NCBI GenBank assembly: GCA_039105265.1
Contig: JAPFFF010000012.1
Span: forward strand, 5,208,001-5,272,000
Reading direction: 5' to 3'
From: Tritrichomonas musculus
Taxonomy: Eukaryota; Parabasalia; Tritrichomonadida; Tritrichomonadidae
DNA length: 64,000 nucleotides
Positions 9,872 to 19,643 of this stretch are shown here, one piece after another. How positions within the stretch are numbered: position 1 is the first letter of the stretch; every line of letters starts with the position of its first letter. Position numbers and translations under genes: made by a program. Under the pieces are notes generated by a model that saw nothing but the letters and a program-made list of their open reading frames with translations, made no database searches and was not told the origin of the DNA.

Positions 9872-10564
9872 AAATGATATCTACACTACTAAAATCTAAT
9901 ACTGTTACTATAATTATTGACTTTCATGAATGATATCTACACTACTGATTTTCATAAATGGTAGTAACAAAAATGAAATCATAAAAATAATTCCCTATAC
10001 TGACAATCATCAACGATACCAACAATATTGAAACCTACATGTGATATTCTATTCCAGACTTCCGAGAAACTACTCTCACTATCAAATGACCTCATTTAAT
10101 ACTCCTACTACATACTGATTTTCGATATTTACACTACTAACTCGGAAGTTTTGTCAAGAATATTAAAACAGAGATTTGATAAGTAGAGTAGCAGAACAGA
10201 GATTTAATAAGTAGAGTAGCAGAACAGAGATTTGATAAGTAGAGTAACAATTATGAAAGCCAGTATTGAGAGTAGCATGTGTATTTTCCGAATTGAGAGT
10301 AGCAAAAATAGATGTCAGTATTGAGAGTACCATTTAGCTCAAGCCGAGCTTTCGCGAGGTTTCTGAAAGTCAGTATTGAGAATAGCAAAAATAGATGTCA
10401 GTATTGAGAGTACCATTTATGAAAGTCAGTATTGAGAGTACCATTTATGAAAGTCAGTATTGCGAGTACCATTTGTGTTTTCAGAATTGTGGGTACCGTT
10501 TCTGATTATCGCTATTTAGAGTACTATTTATGAAAATCAGTATTGTTTCCCTCTCATTCTTTGT
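9872..10564. repeat. Non-coding Maverick spacer made of short related repeats
   Basis: The 5' flanks of the fibre gene and of the gene at 10565-10897 are linked by about 690 bp without an ORF. The first part repeats AATGATATCTACACTACT. From about 10150 there are three copies of an AGAGATTTGATAAGTAGAGTAGCAG-type unit. From about 10255 to 10530 there are about seven copies of GTCAGTATTGAGAGTACCATTTATGAAA-like units with point differences. GAGAGTA/GTAGTA-like cores recur throughout. It may hold promoters or a replication or packaging signal, but no direct evidence shows that. Confidence 0.7.
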
Positions 10565-10897
10565 TCAGTATTCTAATTTCAGAAATAGTGTAAAGTTATC
10601 TGGCTCAATAATGTTACCATTCGTGTCTGTAAACCATACTTTAAATTGTCTTTTCGTACCTACAAATTCATATTTTCTATTATCATCAGGAGGTACAACA
10701 TTTGCATACCATACTAGAGAATCACAATATTCGTCCCTCTGTATAAAACTACAGTGAATTTCAGTTTCGCCATCAAGATAACCTTTGCAAGTTGCACGAC
10801 AGTATTGAAAGGAAATATATCTTTTGTTAAGACTGCTAGTAAATTCTGAGGGTAAATTATTGTTGTAGTCTTTGGTGATGAAGTAAGTTTTTACCAT
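10565..10897 (-). CDS. Small Maverick protein, 110 aa, possible minor capsid/vertex protein
   Basis: The ATG at 10897 opens a compact beta-rich protein with four or five cysteines (QYCRATCKGYLDGETEIHC..DEYC). Its C-terminus, KVWFTDTNGNIIEPDNFTLFLKLEY, is an alternating hydrophobic strand pattern. Endings of the F-x-x-TD-x-NG-x-x-I type are frequent in jelly-roll minor capsid or spike proteins of Mavericks and virophages, so a penton- or spike-like role is a reasonable guess but unproven. It is shorter than typical penton proteins. An alternative is a small fibre-associated protein. A 27-bp tandem array separates it from the divergent gene at 11053. Confidence 0.5.
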   Translation of the reverse strand: MVKTYFITKDYNNNLPSEFTSSLNKRYISFQYCRATCKGYLDGETEIHCSFIQRDEYCDSLVWYANVVPPDDNRKYEFVGTKRQFKVWFTDTNGNIIEPDNFTLFLKLEY

Positions 10898-10914
10898 TTT
10901 TTTATGAAAAAAGA

Positions 10915-11030
10915 ATCTATGTTTTGTAATTTGTGAATATTATCTATGTTTTGTAATTTGTGAATATTATCTATGTTTTGTAATTTGTGAATATCATCTC
11001 TGTTTTGTAATTTATGAATATCATATATGT
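10915..11030. repeat. 27-bp tandem repeat in a divergent promoter region
   Basis: Four to five copies of TCTATGTTTTGTAATTTGTGAATAT-type units lie between the starts of the minus-strand gene (10897) and the plus-strand gene (11053). The last copies carry a few substitutions. The array occupies nearly the whole 155-bp divergent intergenic space, so it must contain or adjoin both promoters. Confidence 0.85.
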
Positions 11031-11052
11031 TATTTTTTTCTGAAAATTTAAA

Positions 11053-12375
11053 ATGGCACAGCAAGAAGTAAATATTGAGGATGAAATTTTAGATAATTTG
11101 CCGATAGAAACTATTCCACAGCAATTATGGCACCCACAAGCACAAGTACAAAGAGCAGAGTTACCATCACAGTTTGTACCAGGAGCACAGTGGAATAAGA
11201 CGCCTAGAGATAGAGATTTCAAGAGTTATGGACTTCCTAATTACATGGATCCTAGAAATAGTAATGTTCAAGAAATCATGGGACATACAAATACCGATGC
11301 AGACTTACTTACAATGTTTAATAAGCTCAATGGTACTGACATCAAACCTGAAAACATGGATGAACTTTTTGGAACTACAGAACAACAAAGAGCATATGCA
11401 AGACAGTGGTTAATAAAAGGTATAACAGAAAAGGTCAGCAACATTAATCCAGGTGGTTTCACTTCTAAAGTTGGTATGGACGATCTTGCAAAATTAATCC
11501 TAAACATGAAACGTGATATCACTAGAGTAAAACAAGCAATATCACCAGCAGGCGCAGATCGTATGGTATCAAAACATAACTCAAAAGCAAAGCCAAATGC
11601 AAAATGGTTTCTCAACAAAAAAGACCCCAATGGTCCTGCAGAAATTACAAACTTAACTGATATCAACAATGATGGAATTCCTGATGTTGTTGTATATAAT
11701 TCCAGAAACCAACCTTTATACATAAATGGCTACACAACTACCGTCTCTAAATTCCCACATGACCTTGCTTACTACCAACAATTCCCACTAAGGAAAGACA
11801 GAGCAGGAAATCCTAAGAATAAGTGGCTTCGGGAACAATTTCATAACTTACGCTATATCGATGATGATGGTACTGATCCTAGAAATATCGGTAATGTTGC
11901 TCCAGGCTATAGAGGATTTCCAGAAGGTGTGAACACTACTGGCTACTCTGTTCGTAAAGCTAAGAGACTTTCACCATTCCAGAGATTCAGGAAGTACCTT
12001 CTCGATAAAGAACTCACACTTAAGTATGCTTATGCTCCAATACAGAATTTACCAGCAGAAGTTAAATTGCCTATTATTCAAAGAGCTATAGCACACTTAT
12101 GGCAAACATTATTTATAAATCCTATATTGAACAAATATGGTATAGATGGTAATAATCCTAGCGCTGTTGCCAAAGCTAAGAAGGATTATAGAGATGAAAT
12201 TGATGATCTGGTGACTGGAAGTATAAGTGACTTGTACTACGGAAATCAACAAACCAAAGATAACACAAGAAATAACATCATTACTACACTCAAATCTGCC
12301 ATCATACAATACTGCCAAGCTAATAACATTCCATATGATCAAAATGCACAACCACCACCACAAAGAAGACAGTAA
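11053..12375 (+). CDS. Maverick hypothetical structural protein, 440 aa
   Basis: The ATG at 11053 opens a soluble protein without membrane segments. Features in order: an N-terminal P/Q-rich stretch (about 1-60), a helical region, a basic lysine-rich segment (about 175-195), then TDINNDGIPDVVVYN at about 205-219, whose DxNxDGxxD spacing resembles a calcium-binding loop. A helical C-terminal half ends in PPPQRRQ. Its size and its place next to the packaging ATPase suggest one of the conserved non-enzymatic Maverick proteins (PX/PY class) or a minor virion component. I cannot name it securely. The frame is intact. Confidence 0.6.
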   Translation: MAQQEVNIEDEILDNLPIETIPQQLWHPQAQVQRAELPSQFVPGAQWNKTPRDRDFKSYGLPNYMDPRNSNVQEIMGHTNTDADLLTMFNKLNGTDIKPENMDELFGTTEQQRAYARQWLIKGITEKVSNINPGGFTSKVGMDDLAKLILNMKRDITRVKQAISPAGADRMVSKHNSKAKPNAKWFLNKKDPNGPAEITNLTDINNDGIPDVVVYNSRNQPLYINGYTTTVSKFPHDLAYYQQFPLRKDRAGNPKNKWLREQFHNLRYIDDDGTDPRNIGNVAPGYRGFPEGVNTTGYSVRKAKRLSPFQRFRKYLLDKELTLKYAYAPIQNLPAEVKLPIIQRAIAHLWQTLFINPILNKYGIDGNNPSAVAKAKKDYRDEIDDLVTGSISDLYYGNQQTKDNTRNNIITTLKSAIIQYCQANNIPYDQNAQPPPQRRQ

Positions 12376-12461
12376 GAAGGGGAACCATAAATGAGAGGAA
12401 CCATAAGTGAGAGTTATTTATTTTTGCCGCTACTGTGCTTTCCCAATTTACCAACAGCAAA

Positions 12462-13131
12462 ATGAGTCTAGAAAAAGTTCATGACATAGTGTCACAAGCA
12501 CTGGAGATAAACAAAAATAACTTAAGTGGCAGCAGCATAGATGAAATCCACAGTGATATAGATGTTCGCTACAACTCTGTGAATGTTATAGTAGGAAAAC
12601 AGTCTATGGGGAAAACTGTGATAGCACTACAGGAAATCATAAAAATATCACTTCTTAGTACACACCATTTGTTAATATATGTTACGAAGAACGGAGATGA
12701 GAATGATAAAAGTTGGCAGTCACTGAAAACATTTATTCAAATCCCGTATATAGTAATAAGTGAGAAAAATTGTAAGGACGCTATTCAAGAATTAATATCG
12801 GCTAAGAACCTGTACTATATGATAAAGAGAGAAAATTTAGAGGAAAAAATAGATGATGATCAGAAGGAGGATATGCTACAAGTATTGCACGTTCATGATT
12901 TCAGCAAAGACAGCCTACATACTCTTATACTCTTTGATGATATAGCAAATTCAAAATTGTTCGCGGCACCAGAATCATATTTCTCACAACAACTACGACG
13001 CTGCAGACACACAAATATATCTTACTTCTTGCTTATACAATCATGGAAAGGACTCGCACCACATATCAAGAACGAAATCACAACATTATTTATCTTCCCG
13101 TGCTTTAATAAACAGCAACTTCACTTCATAT
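12462..13131 (+). pseudogene. Maverick packaging ATPase, 5' part (interrupted by hAT)
   Basis: This is an FtsK/HerA-like genome-packaging ATPase. The ATG at 12462 is used; the longer frame from 12435 begins with GTG. Walker A GKQSMGKT is at residues 45-52 and Walker B TLILFDD at 154-160, followed by RRCRHTNISYFLLIQSW, the usual post-Walker-B sensor region. Coding sequence runs 223 codons plus one base to 13131 and then enters the hAT terminus, after which about 15 foreign codons lead to a stop at 13176-13178. The missing C-terminus is found intact at 19160-19296, in phase once the 8-bp duplication is discounted. The gene is therefore broken in this copy, while both halves remain undamaged. 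Confidence 0.93.
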
Positions 13132-13243
13132 CAGTGCTTGCCCTTTTGATATTTGATATATCAATTTTTTGGTATTAAATAAATGTAACCATAATATCGT
13201 GAAATTTTATAAATATTTCCAATTTAATTCTTAAGTTAAATAT

Positions 13244-13993
13244 AGAGTAGATGACACTCTCTCAAATATTGATCGTTTAGGCCCCATCTCAAAAAGTTTA
13301 AATACAATTAAAATCAACATATATCTTCATGATCATATTATAAATAGCTTTTATAAATTAAAATCAAAATAACTTATAAAGTTAAATAAAACCCACAATA
13401 GTAATTATTAGCTTTTAATAACTTTTTAACATTCATACTAATTATTTAAAATTTATTCTTAATTTTTATTAAAAACATGTTTAGAGATTTAGATAAATAT
13501 TTTTTTACATTCTTGCTAATCAATAGCATAATTATAAAAAAATATATTTTTTTTTTTAAAAAAATGACTAAATTACCTAAATAGAAAAGAATATAACTCT
13601 TTTTGCAGCTATAAAACTGTTTTTCGTTAACAATGATGTATTTTATTTCTTTTCAATTATGATATGCTCATTTTTTTCATTATAATATTTGATATAATCA
13701 ATAATCAAATATTGCGTCATAAGAAAAATTTTGAATAATGTATATAATATATTTGTTTATAATATTGTTCAAATTTGTCCAAAAATTTGAGGAAACTCAT
13801 TTTAATCTCATCACAATATTTGATAAAATTATGAATCTATTTAATACTTAATTGTAAAAGCGCAGCAATAAAGCATGAATTTTATTATGAATTAAATCTT
13901 ATTTAGAATAATCCTTTTTATGTTGAATTATTTGATTTTGACATTCCACTTTTTCAATGTGGTCCCCGTATATTTACGAGTGTCATCTACTCT
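13244..13993. mobile_element. Nested 750-bp MITE inside the hAT
   Basis: A perfect 16-bp inverted repeat, AGAGTAGATGACACTC at 13244-13259 and its complement at 13978-13993, is flanked by identical 8-bp sequences TTAAATAT (13236-13243 and 13994-14001). The interior is AT-rich without an ORF. An 8-bp duplication fits hAT or related superfamilies, but the ends do not start CAGNG, so the family is left open. Confidence 0.8.
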
Positions 13994-14001
13994 TTAAATA
14001 T

Positions 14002-14490
14002 CTAATTTGTTTTAAATTTGACATAATATTTTAATATAAATTACATAACAACCTTACATTTCTCATTTAATCTCTAATATTCAATCACACTCAATCTCTT
14101 AATATCTAATTCTAATATACTTTATTTCTTCTTTCGAATTATATTATTATATAATCTTTCATTTAATCACATTTAATATAATCTTTTCATGAAATCTTAT
14201 GATTTTTCATTCAACATCATTATATATCTTCTTTCTAATCGTATTTCATTATATCACATTTAATATAATCTTTTTCATAAAATCTGATCAAACTTTAGTT
14301 AACATTATATTTCATTTAGTCGCATCATATATCATTCGATTTCATCTTATTCTATATTATAAATATTTGAAAATTCAATTTATTACACAAAAAAATCAAA
14401 ATATATGAAATTTTTATAAAATTAAATTTTTCACCATGCTACAATAGTAATCCATTTCATCTTAAAACTTTAAGTTTAAAAAAGACCAAT
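14002..14490. other. Non-coding 3' flank of the hAT transposase
   Basis: About 490 bp of AT-rich sequence with repeated TCATTTAAT/ATATAATCTTT-like words between the nested element and the transposase stop codon. No credible gene is seen; the 69-aa ORF at 14199-14408 is of low complexity. Confidence 0.6.
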
Positions 14491-17400
14491 CTATTCTTTG
14501 TGGTTTGGGTGCTGCCACATTGTAACTGCAAAATCTGATTCTGATTTAATTTTTTTCATCTGTTCACTTTCGATATGTAACTCTTGCATCATAGTTTTTT
14601 GTTTAACACAATTTCTTCTATCTGTAAATCGCCATTTTAACTTTGAAAATGCTCTTTCTGCATCAACTTCTGATGCAGATATAGCATACAATCTTGTAGC
14701 AATTTCAGCTAAAATTGAAAAACTTTTATCATAATATTTAAAACCTCTTAAAGTTGACCAAAAATTTGAATATTTTGAATTCTTTGAAATTGCACCTGGC
14801 TTTTTTAATTTAATTACATGAAAAGGTAATGTAATTAAGTCATGTAATTCATGTGTTACTTGAATAGCTTCTTCTTCTGATAGAGAAAGATAACATGCAT
14901 ATCTCATTATTAAGTCTTCAATATTTGACCATTCTAAGGCTAATTTCCTATTTTCGTAATAACAATTTTCTTTTTCATCAGAATTATTGTCATTTTGATT
15001 TTTTTGACTATTTTTATCTTCAGAAGTTTTTTCATTTTGATTTTCCTGACCATTTTTATTTTCAGAAGCTTGCTCATTTCGATTTTCTTGATTGTTTTTT
15101 TCTTTAGAAAGCTTGTTGATTTCCTCATTTGCATAATTTATTTTAATTTTTTTCAGTGTTATTTTATCATTATCAAATGAATCATTATTTTGTTCATCAT
15201 CATCTGAATTTTCATCATCTGAGATTTCATCATTTATTAATTCTTCTTCTTCATTCTTTTCTTCTTTTTTTTCATTTTCATCATCTGAATAGTTAAGTTC
15301 CAGTATATCTTCTTCTTCAATAATGGTTTTATCTGAATTTGTTTCTTCAATACTATCAATTTTAACAACATTGATTTTAGTAGTTTCTTCACACCAAAAT
15401 TCGTTAAGCTTTGAAATTGTAGATGGTATGTCAATTGTTTGGATAACCGTTTTTATAAAAGTAAATTTTTCAAATTCTTTGAGTTTTGTATCAAGTGGTA
15501 TTTCAATTTTTTGAAGATATCGGCAGTTGTAAAATGAGCCTTCACCTACGGCAGCAACATTTTTTGGAATAGCAATACTCTTAATCAAAGATTCTGAAAA
15601 AGCATATGTTGCAATTCTCTTTATAAATGAAGGTATTATTATATTCATAGCATCTCTCCTTACAAAATGAACTGTATCATAATCTTCATCATTACTTTTG
15701 GCAATGATAATTGTATTATTAAGATATGCATATTTTGGATTATTTGGTGAAATTAAAACATTTGTTAATCTTGATGTTCCTCGACACCAGCCTTCTTCAA
15801 GGAATATAAGGGAAGAAGGAATAGAAATGAATTCAATTAATGAATTAATAAATGCATCCTTTTCGATTGTGACAACTTTAGAGTCAGAAGGAAATTGTAT
15901 TGATTTAATATTTGATTTTTCAAATGACCTGCTGTTAATCGCTATAACAGCAAATTCCTTATCATTATGCACAATGAATTGTGGTATAAAAACTTCGCCA
16001 TATACTTTTTCATTATCAATGACACATGCAGTTTTGTATTGTTTATTTAAATTATATATAATATTTTCATCTTTAACTATTTCATCTTGTAAATCTTCTT
16101 CTTCTGTTTGATTTTCATCTCTGTTTGAAGAAATGAGATTAATTGTATTTGGCAATTCATCATTTTCATCGAAATCTTCATCTGATTTTGAATCAATTTG
16201 GAAATAGTTATAAATATCTGACTGTTTTTTATTTGAATTTTTTTTATTATTTGAATTATTTTTACTATTGGAATTCTTCTTTTTTTGAAATTGTTTGGTA
16301 GAAAATGCTCGACTTAATTCAGTTAAGGCATTTTTATACTCGTTTTTTTTATATTCGTCGATTGAAATATATCTGTTTTGTTCAGCGATTTCAATTGATA
16401 ATTTATCTTTTATGCAATGAAAATAATCATTATAATCTTCAGAAATATTAAAATCTGAATTTGAATTTCCCATAATTCTCCTATATCGAACAATACCATC
16501 AGGATGAAATAAAGAAGCCAAATTATATAATTGGATGTTTTCGTTTAAAATTAACCTTTTTTTTATAAATTTGTATAAATCATTTCCATCATCAGATAAT
16601 TTAAATTTTTGAATGTTTTTTTTGATTTTATTTAAAAAATATTCGATAACAATTATTGATTCTACACAAGATATGTTTTCATTTTGCATATAGTCAACCA
16701 AACTTGCAAAATGAAACAGTAATGGATAAACTTTTAGAAAGCCTATAGAGAATATATATTTAATATCATTTCTTATCTCAAACAAAAGTTTTATTTCTTT
16801 TTTATTGGCATTCTTAATCAGATTTAAAATATCTTTTCTCAAATAAAAAACACATTCTAACGCGCGAAAAGCAGAATTCCATCTAGTTATACATAATTTT
16901 GGTATTTTCCTTGAAATTTTTTGTGAAAAAATATTTTTGTTTAAAACTTTTAAAATGTTTCTTATTGAAATTTCATATTTTGTAAATTTTCCTTTGGTTT
17001 TGATCCAATCCTTATAAGCAAGGTTTAACAAATGCAAACAACAACGAAAATGAATAATATTATTCATATTCGAAAAGTAGTTTTGCAATGAATCTTTGCT
17101 ATCTTGATTTAATGCCATTATTTGAGTTGGCAAATTATCAGTTGTTAAACCTACTATATTAATCTGGTTTTCTCTAGCTTTTTCTATTTTTTGCTTAACG
17201 ATTTCTCGATACATCTCCAAATTACCATTAAAATTTAATTCAATATCGAATAAAAAAGTGTCATGTAAACGACTTTTTGCGGTTAAAACAAATACCAATA
17301 CTTCTTTATCATTTATTAATGAAGCGTCAATTTGGAATGATGCATAAGCTCCTTTAAAAGGAGCAATATTACTAAAAAAATAATCATTTCCAACTTTTCC

Positions 17401-18039
17401 TAGTAATTTTTTTGATACTTTTACTCCTTTACAAATTTCGGTGAAGTTTTCAACAGAAATATTTGTATTTCTACCAATTTCAAAGCCCAATTTCAAAAAA
17501 CCGATAATAAACAAAAAGTGGTCTTTTGAATAAATTGTTTTCAGTGGTAAATGTTGATAAATCCCCTGCTCTAAAACGGTTTGATTCAATTTAGATAGAT
17601 CAATATTTGAAATATCTAAGCAATGATTTGCATTATTTTGAATTGTGATATTGATATTATTATTTTGTTCAATATTTTTTTTTTCAGATTCATATACTTT
17701 TAAAACATTTTTTTCAATATATTCATTAATTATATTAATGCTTGACCAATTTTTTGTGATTGATTGATTTTCAAATAAAAATTTAATAATGGAATTTACT
17801 AATAATGGAAGATGCTCTTTAACCAAATGTTTAAATAATCTGCGAAATTCTAATACACCTTTTGATTGCATTGAAAATGTACAATTTAAAGACTTATCAA
17901 TATTGCATTGAAATGTTTTCCTGTTATTTGTGCCTGACTTAGGTATTACTTTGGTTAATTTGTTAATCAAAAAATAATCTAAAGCAGTGTACATTGTAGG
18001 CAGTGATTCAGTTTCTTCTATCATAATTGTATTTTCCAT
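14491..18039 (-). CDS. hAT transposase with embedded BspA-like LRR domain, 1182 aa
   Basis: The first in-frame ATG is at 18039; 16 more codons are open upstream but only from a TTG. Domains in order: a BED-type zinc finger (about 43-76, C..C..H..H in QCNIDKSLNCTF and KHLVKEHLP), then an RNase-H-like core with D238 (FQIDAS), D301 (TTDNLPT) and the RCCLHLLN motif near 336. An N/K-rich linker follows, then about 680-890 with BspA-type LRR_5 repeats (FEKSNIKSIQFPSDSKVVTI, IPKNVAAVGEGSFYNCRYL). Next come a long acidic D/E/N stretch and the hAT dimerisation domain (about 1035-1150) with E1128 in EVDAERAFSKLK. hAT transposases normally have a helical insertion between core motifs; an LRR block there is unusual. 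The frame is intact. Confidence 0.9.
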   Translation of the reverse strand: MENTIMIEETESLPTMYTALDYFLINKLTKVIPKSGTNNRKTFQCNIDKSLNCTFSMQSKGVLEFRRLFKHLVKEHLPLLVNSIIKFLFENQSITKNWSSINIINEYIEKNVLKVYESEKKNIEQNNNINITIQNNANHCLDISNIDLSKLNQTVLEQGIYQHLPLKTIYSKDHFLFIIGFLKLGFEIGRNTNISVENFTEICKGVKVSKKLLGKVGNDYFFSNIAPFKGAYASFQIDASLINDKEVLVFVLTAKSRLHDTFLFDIELNFNGNLEMYREIVKQKIEKARENQINIVGLTTDNLPTQIMALNQDSKDSLQNYFSNMNNIIHFRCCLHLLNLAYKDWIKTKGKFTKYEISIRNILKVLNKNIFSQKISRKIPKLCITRWNSAFRALECVFYLRKDILNLIKNANKKEIKLLFEIRNDIKYIFSIGFLKVYPLLFHFASLVDYMQNENISCVESIIVIEYFLNKIKKNIQKFKLSDDGNDLYKFIKKRLILNENIQLYNLASLFHPDGIVRYRRIMGNSNSDFNISEDYNDYFHCIKDKLSIEIAEQNRYISIDEYKKNEYKNALTELSRAFSTKQFQKKKNSNSKNNSNNKKNSNKKQSDIYNYFQIDSKSDEDFDENDELPNTINLISSNRDENQTEEEDLQDEIVKDENIIYNLNKQYKTACVIDNEKVYGEVFIPQFIVHNDKEFAVIAINSRSFEKSNIKSIQFPSDSKVVTIEKDAFINSLIEFISIPSSLIFLEEGWCRGTSRLTNVLISPNNPKYAYLNNTIIIAKSNDEDYDTVHFVRRDAMNIIIPSFIKRIATYAFSESLIKSIAIPKNVAAVGEGSFYNCRYLQKIEIPLDTKLKEFEKFTFIKTVIQTIDIPSTISKLNEFWCEETTKINVVKIDSIEETNSDKTIIEEEDILELNYSDDENEKKEEKNEEEELINDEISDDENSDDDEQNNDSFDNDKITLKKIKINYANEEINKLSKEKNNQENRNEQASENKNGQENQNEKTSEDKNSQKNQNDNNSDEKENCYYENRKLALEWSNIEDLIMRYACYLSLSEEEAIQVTHELHDLITLPFHVIKLKKPGAISKNSKYSNFWSTLRGFKYYDKSFSILAEIATRLYAISASEVDAERAFSKLKWRFTDRRNCVKQKTMMQELHIESEQMKKIKSESDFAVTMWQHPNHKE

Positions 18040-19150
18040 AAAATTGAGTAAATATGACCATTTAATTTCAAAATCTTCCCAACTCAAAAATGAATTTATA
18101 AATAAACAACCATTTAATTTTTTTTAGTTTATTCAATAGTATAAAACATATAATATAATTTTATATAGTTAAAAAATCAATATCAAATTATTATTCTGCT
18201 GATATAAAACTCATAAAAAAAACTATTGTAATATATAGTATATAACCAATAAAAAATTAACTATTAATTATGATATATAATAAATAATTGCATCGTAAAA
18301 TTTTCAAAATTATCATTTATAATATTGGACTATCTTAATCAAAATTCATGATATTTATATTTATTTGTTATATATAATAATAATAATTAATTTTATAAAT
18401 GAAAAATATTTATTTTAGAAAATTTTTAGATAAAATACCATTTTTTTTGATAAAATTATAATTTTATTAAGTAATATGTTTTATTAGATTAATTTGGATT
18501 CGCCTTATCATCTGTGTTAAATATATATTGAAATAACATCATGGAAAATAAGGGCTTCAACATCAGAAAAATATTTGCCTGAAAAAAAGCATAATATACT
18601 TCAAATCTTCTTGAATAATAAATGTTTTTTTTTTTTAAAATATTACCTTCAAAAGGTTTAAGTACAGGTGTTTTTAAAACCCGCATCGTTTATTTGTTGT
18701 AATGATTAGTTAACATAATTTTTTTTATAACTTAACCAAAAAAACGTTATTTTTAATTATAATGTGATTATTTTGCATTTAATTTCTTGATATTTTTATT
18801 TCAAATCATGATATTTTCGATTCAATTTTTGATATTTTCTATTCAATTTCTGATATTTTTCATTCAAATTCTTGATATTTTTCATTCAAATTCTTGATAT
18901 TTTTTCATTCAAATTTCAATGAAAAAATATCAAGAATTTGAATGAAAAATATCAAGAATTTGAATGAAAAATAATCGTAAAATAAAAAACGAATATTTAT
19001 AATAGATTGATATTTTATTTGTTAACCATTCACCAATATCTTACAAAATAATTTTTTTCAATAATCACACCATTTTTATGCTATTTTTGAATATTTCTTG
19101 AATAAAAATGATTGAATTATATATATTAAATATCAAAATGGGAAAGCACT
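18040..19150. other. Non-coding 5' flank of the hAT transposase with a long hairpin
   Basis: About 1.1 kb of AT-rich sequence between the transposase start and the right end of the hAT. Around 18780-18910 short repeats of TTGATATTTTTCATTCAAATT occur. Bases 18856-18909 are then repeated in inverted form at about 18918-18972 with an 8-nt loop, forming a long, nearly perfect hairpin. The 65-aa minus-strand ORF at 18489-18686 shows no recognisable domain and is not called. Confidence 0.7.
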
Positions 19151-19159
19151 GCTTCATAT

Positions 19160-19296
19160 ATTCACAGTCCGCGAGTAACTTAACTTTTGAAGAATTCTAT
19201 GATATGTATAAAACTATGTCAGAAATGAAAAATAAACGTCCTTATATGATAGTACATGTGACAGAAGGAGGAGAAACAAAAATAAAAAATAAATGA
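19160..19296 (+). pseudogene. Maverick packaging ATPase, 3' part (detached by hAT)
   Basis: This is the C-terminal 45 codons or so of the packaging ATPase, ending in TGA at 19294-19296. The visible protein begins YSQSASNLTFEEFYDMY and ends GGETKIKNK. The F-x-E/D-F-x-x-x-Y pattern and a final beta-hairpin are usual at the end of Maverick and virophage ATPases. The codon split across the insertion joins T at 13131 with AT at 19160-19161, so phase is preserved without the extra 8-bp copy. The upstream ATG-initiated frame from 19108 lies in the hAT end and is not a real start. Confidence 0.88.
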
Positions 19297-19304
19297 ACTT
19301 GTAC

Positions 19305-19643
19305 TTATGATTTATCTTGTGGAGGATTTAAGAATTGTATGATCCTGTTTATAGTTTCTTTCATTTGGCGTATCTCATCTTGCACATTCATTTCTGGCTC
19401 CTCCTCCTTCTTCTCCTCGTGCTTCTTTACATACTCGGCCTTCTCCTCGTGCTTCTTCAGCATTAAAACATCTTTGATTTTGGTAATTCTGTAACCTCGT
19501 ATATGATAGAGCTTATTAAGTTTGTGAGTTGTGGTACTATCTATTTCCTCCTTATGCTTGTTGTAAAATAAATTAAATTCGTCTGGGGATTCAAATTCTT
19601 TTATATAATTTGTTATAGGCTGGAGTATTTTGATTTCTGTCAT
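19305..19643 (-). CDS. Small Maverick protein with C-terminal coiled coil, 112 aa
   Basis: An ATG at 19643 is preferred (MTEIKILQPI); a further in-frame ATG at 19688 would add 15 hydrophobic residues. The N-terminal 65 residues contain TTHKLNKLYHIRGYRITKIKDVLML, resembling a short domain seen in several large-virus and Maverick proteins, though I cannot name it. Residues about 70-90 are K/E-rich (HEEKAEYVKKHEEKKEEEPE), and a helix follows. The gene is convergent with the ATPase, 8 bp from its stop codon, so the two may overlap in their 3' transcripts. Role unknown. Confidence 0.6.
   Translation of the reverse strand: MTEIKILQPITNYIKEFESPDEFNLFYNKHKEEIDSTTTHKLNKLYHIRGYRITKIKDVLMLKKHEEKAEYVKKHEEKKEEEPEMNVQDEIRQMKETINRIIQFLNPPQDKS

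Larger units (their letters stand above)
13132..19151. mobile_element. hAT DNA transposon inserted in the Maverick ATPase gene
   Basis: The left end CAGTGCTTGCCCTTTTGATA and the reverse complement of the right end CAGTGCTTTCCCATTTTGAT form imperfect terminal inverted repeats starting CAGTG, typical of hAT. Identical 8-bp copies of CTTCATAT lie at 13124-13131 and 19152-19159; 8 bp is the hAT duplication length. The 6,020-bp element encodes a hAT transposase on the minus strand and holds a nested 750-bp element. The untouched 8-bp duplication and the still-open ATPase halves point to a fairly recent insertion. Confidence 0.95.

Noticed and set aside
13132-13178. C-terminal residues after the ATPase Walker B region (CVLALLIFDISIFWY-like) as a membrane tail
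   Set aside because: They are encoded by the hAT terminus, not by the ATPase gene.
18489-18686. 65-aa minus-strand ORF inside the hAT
   Set aside because: No recognisable domain and no coding-like composition.
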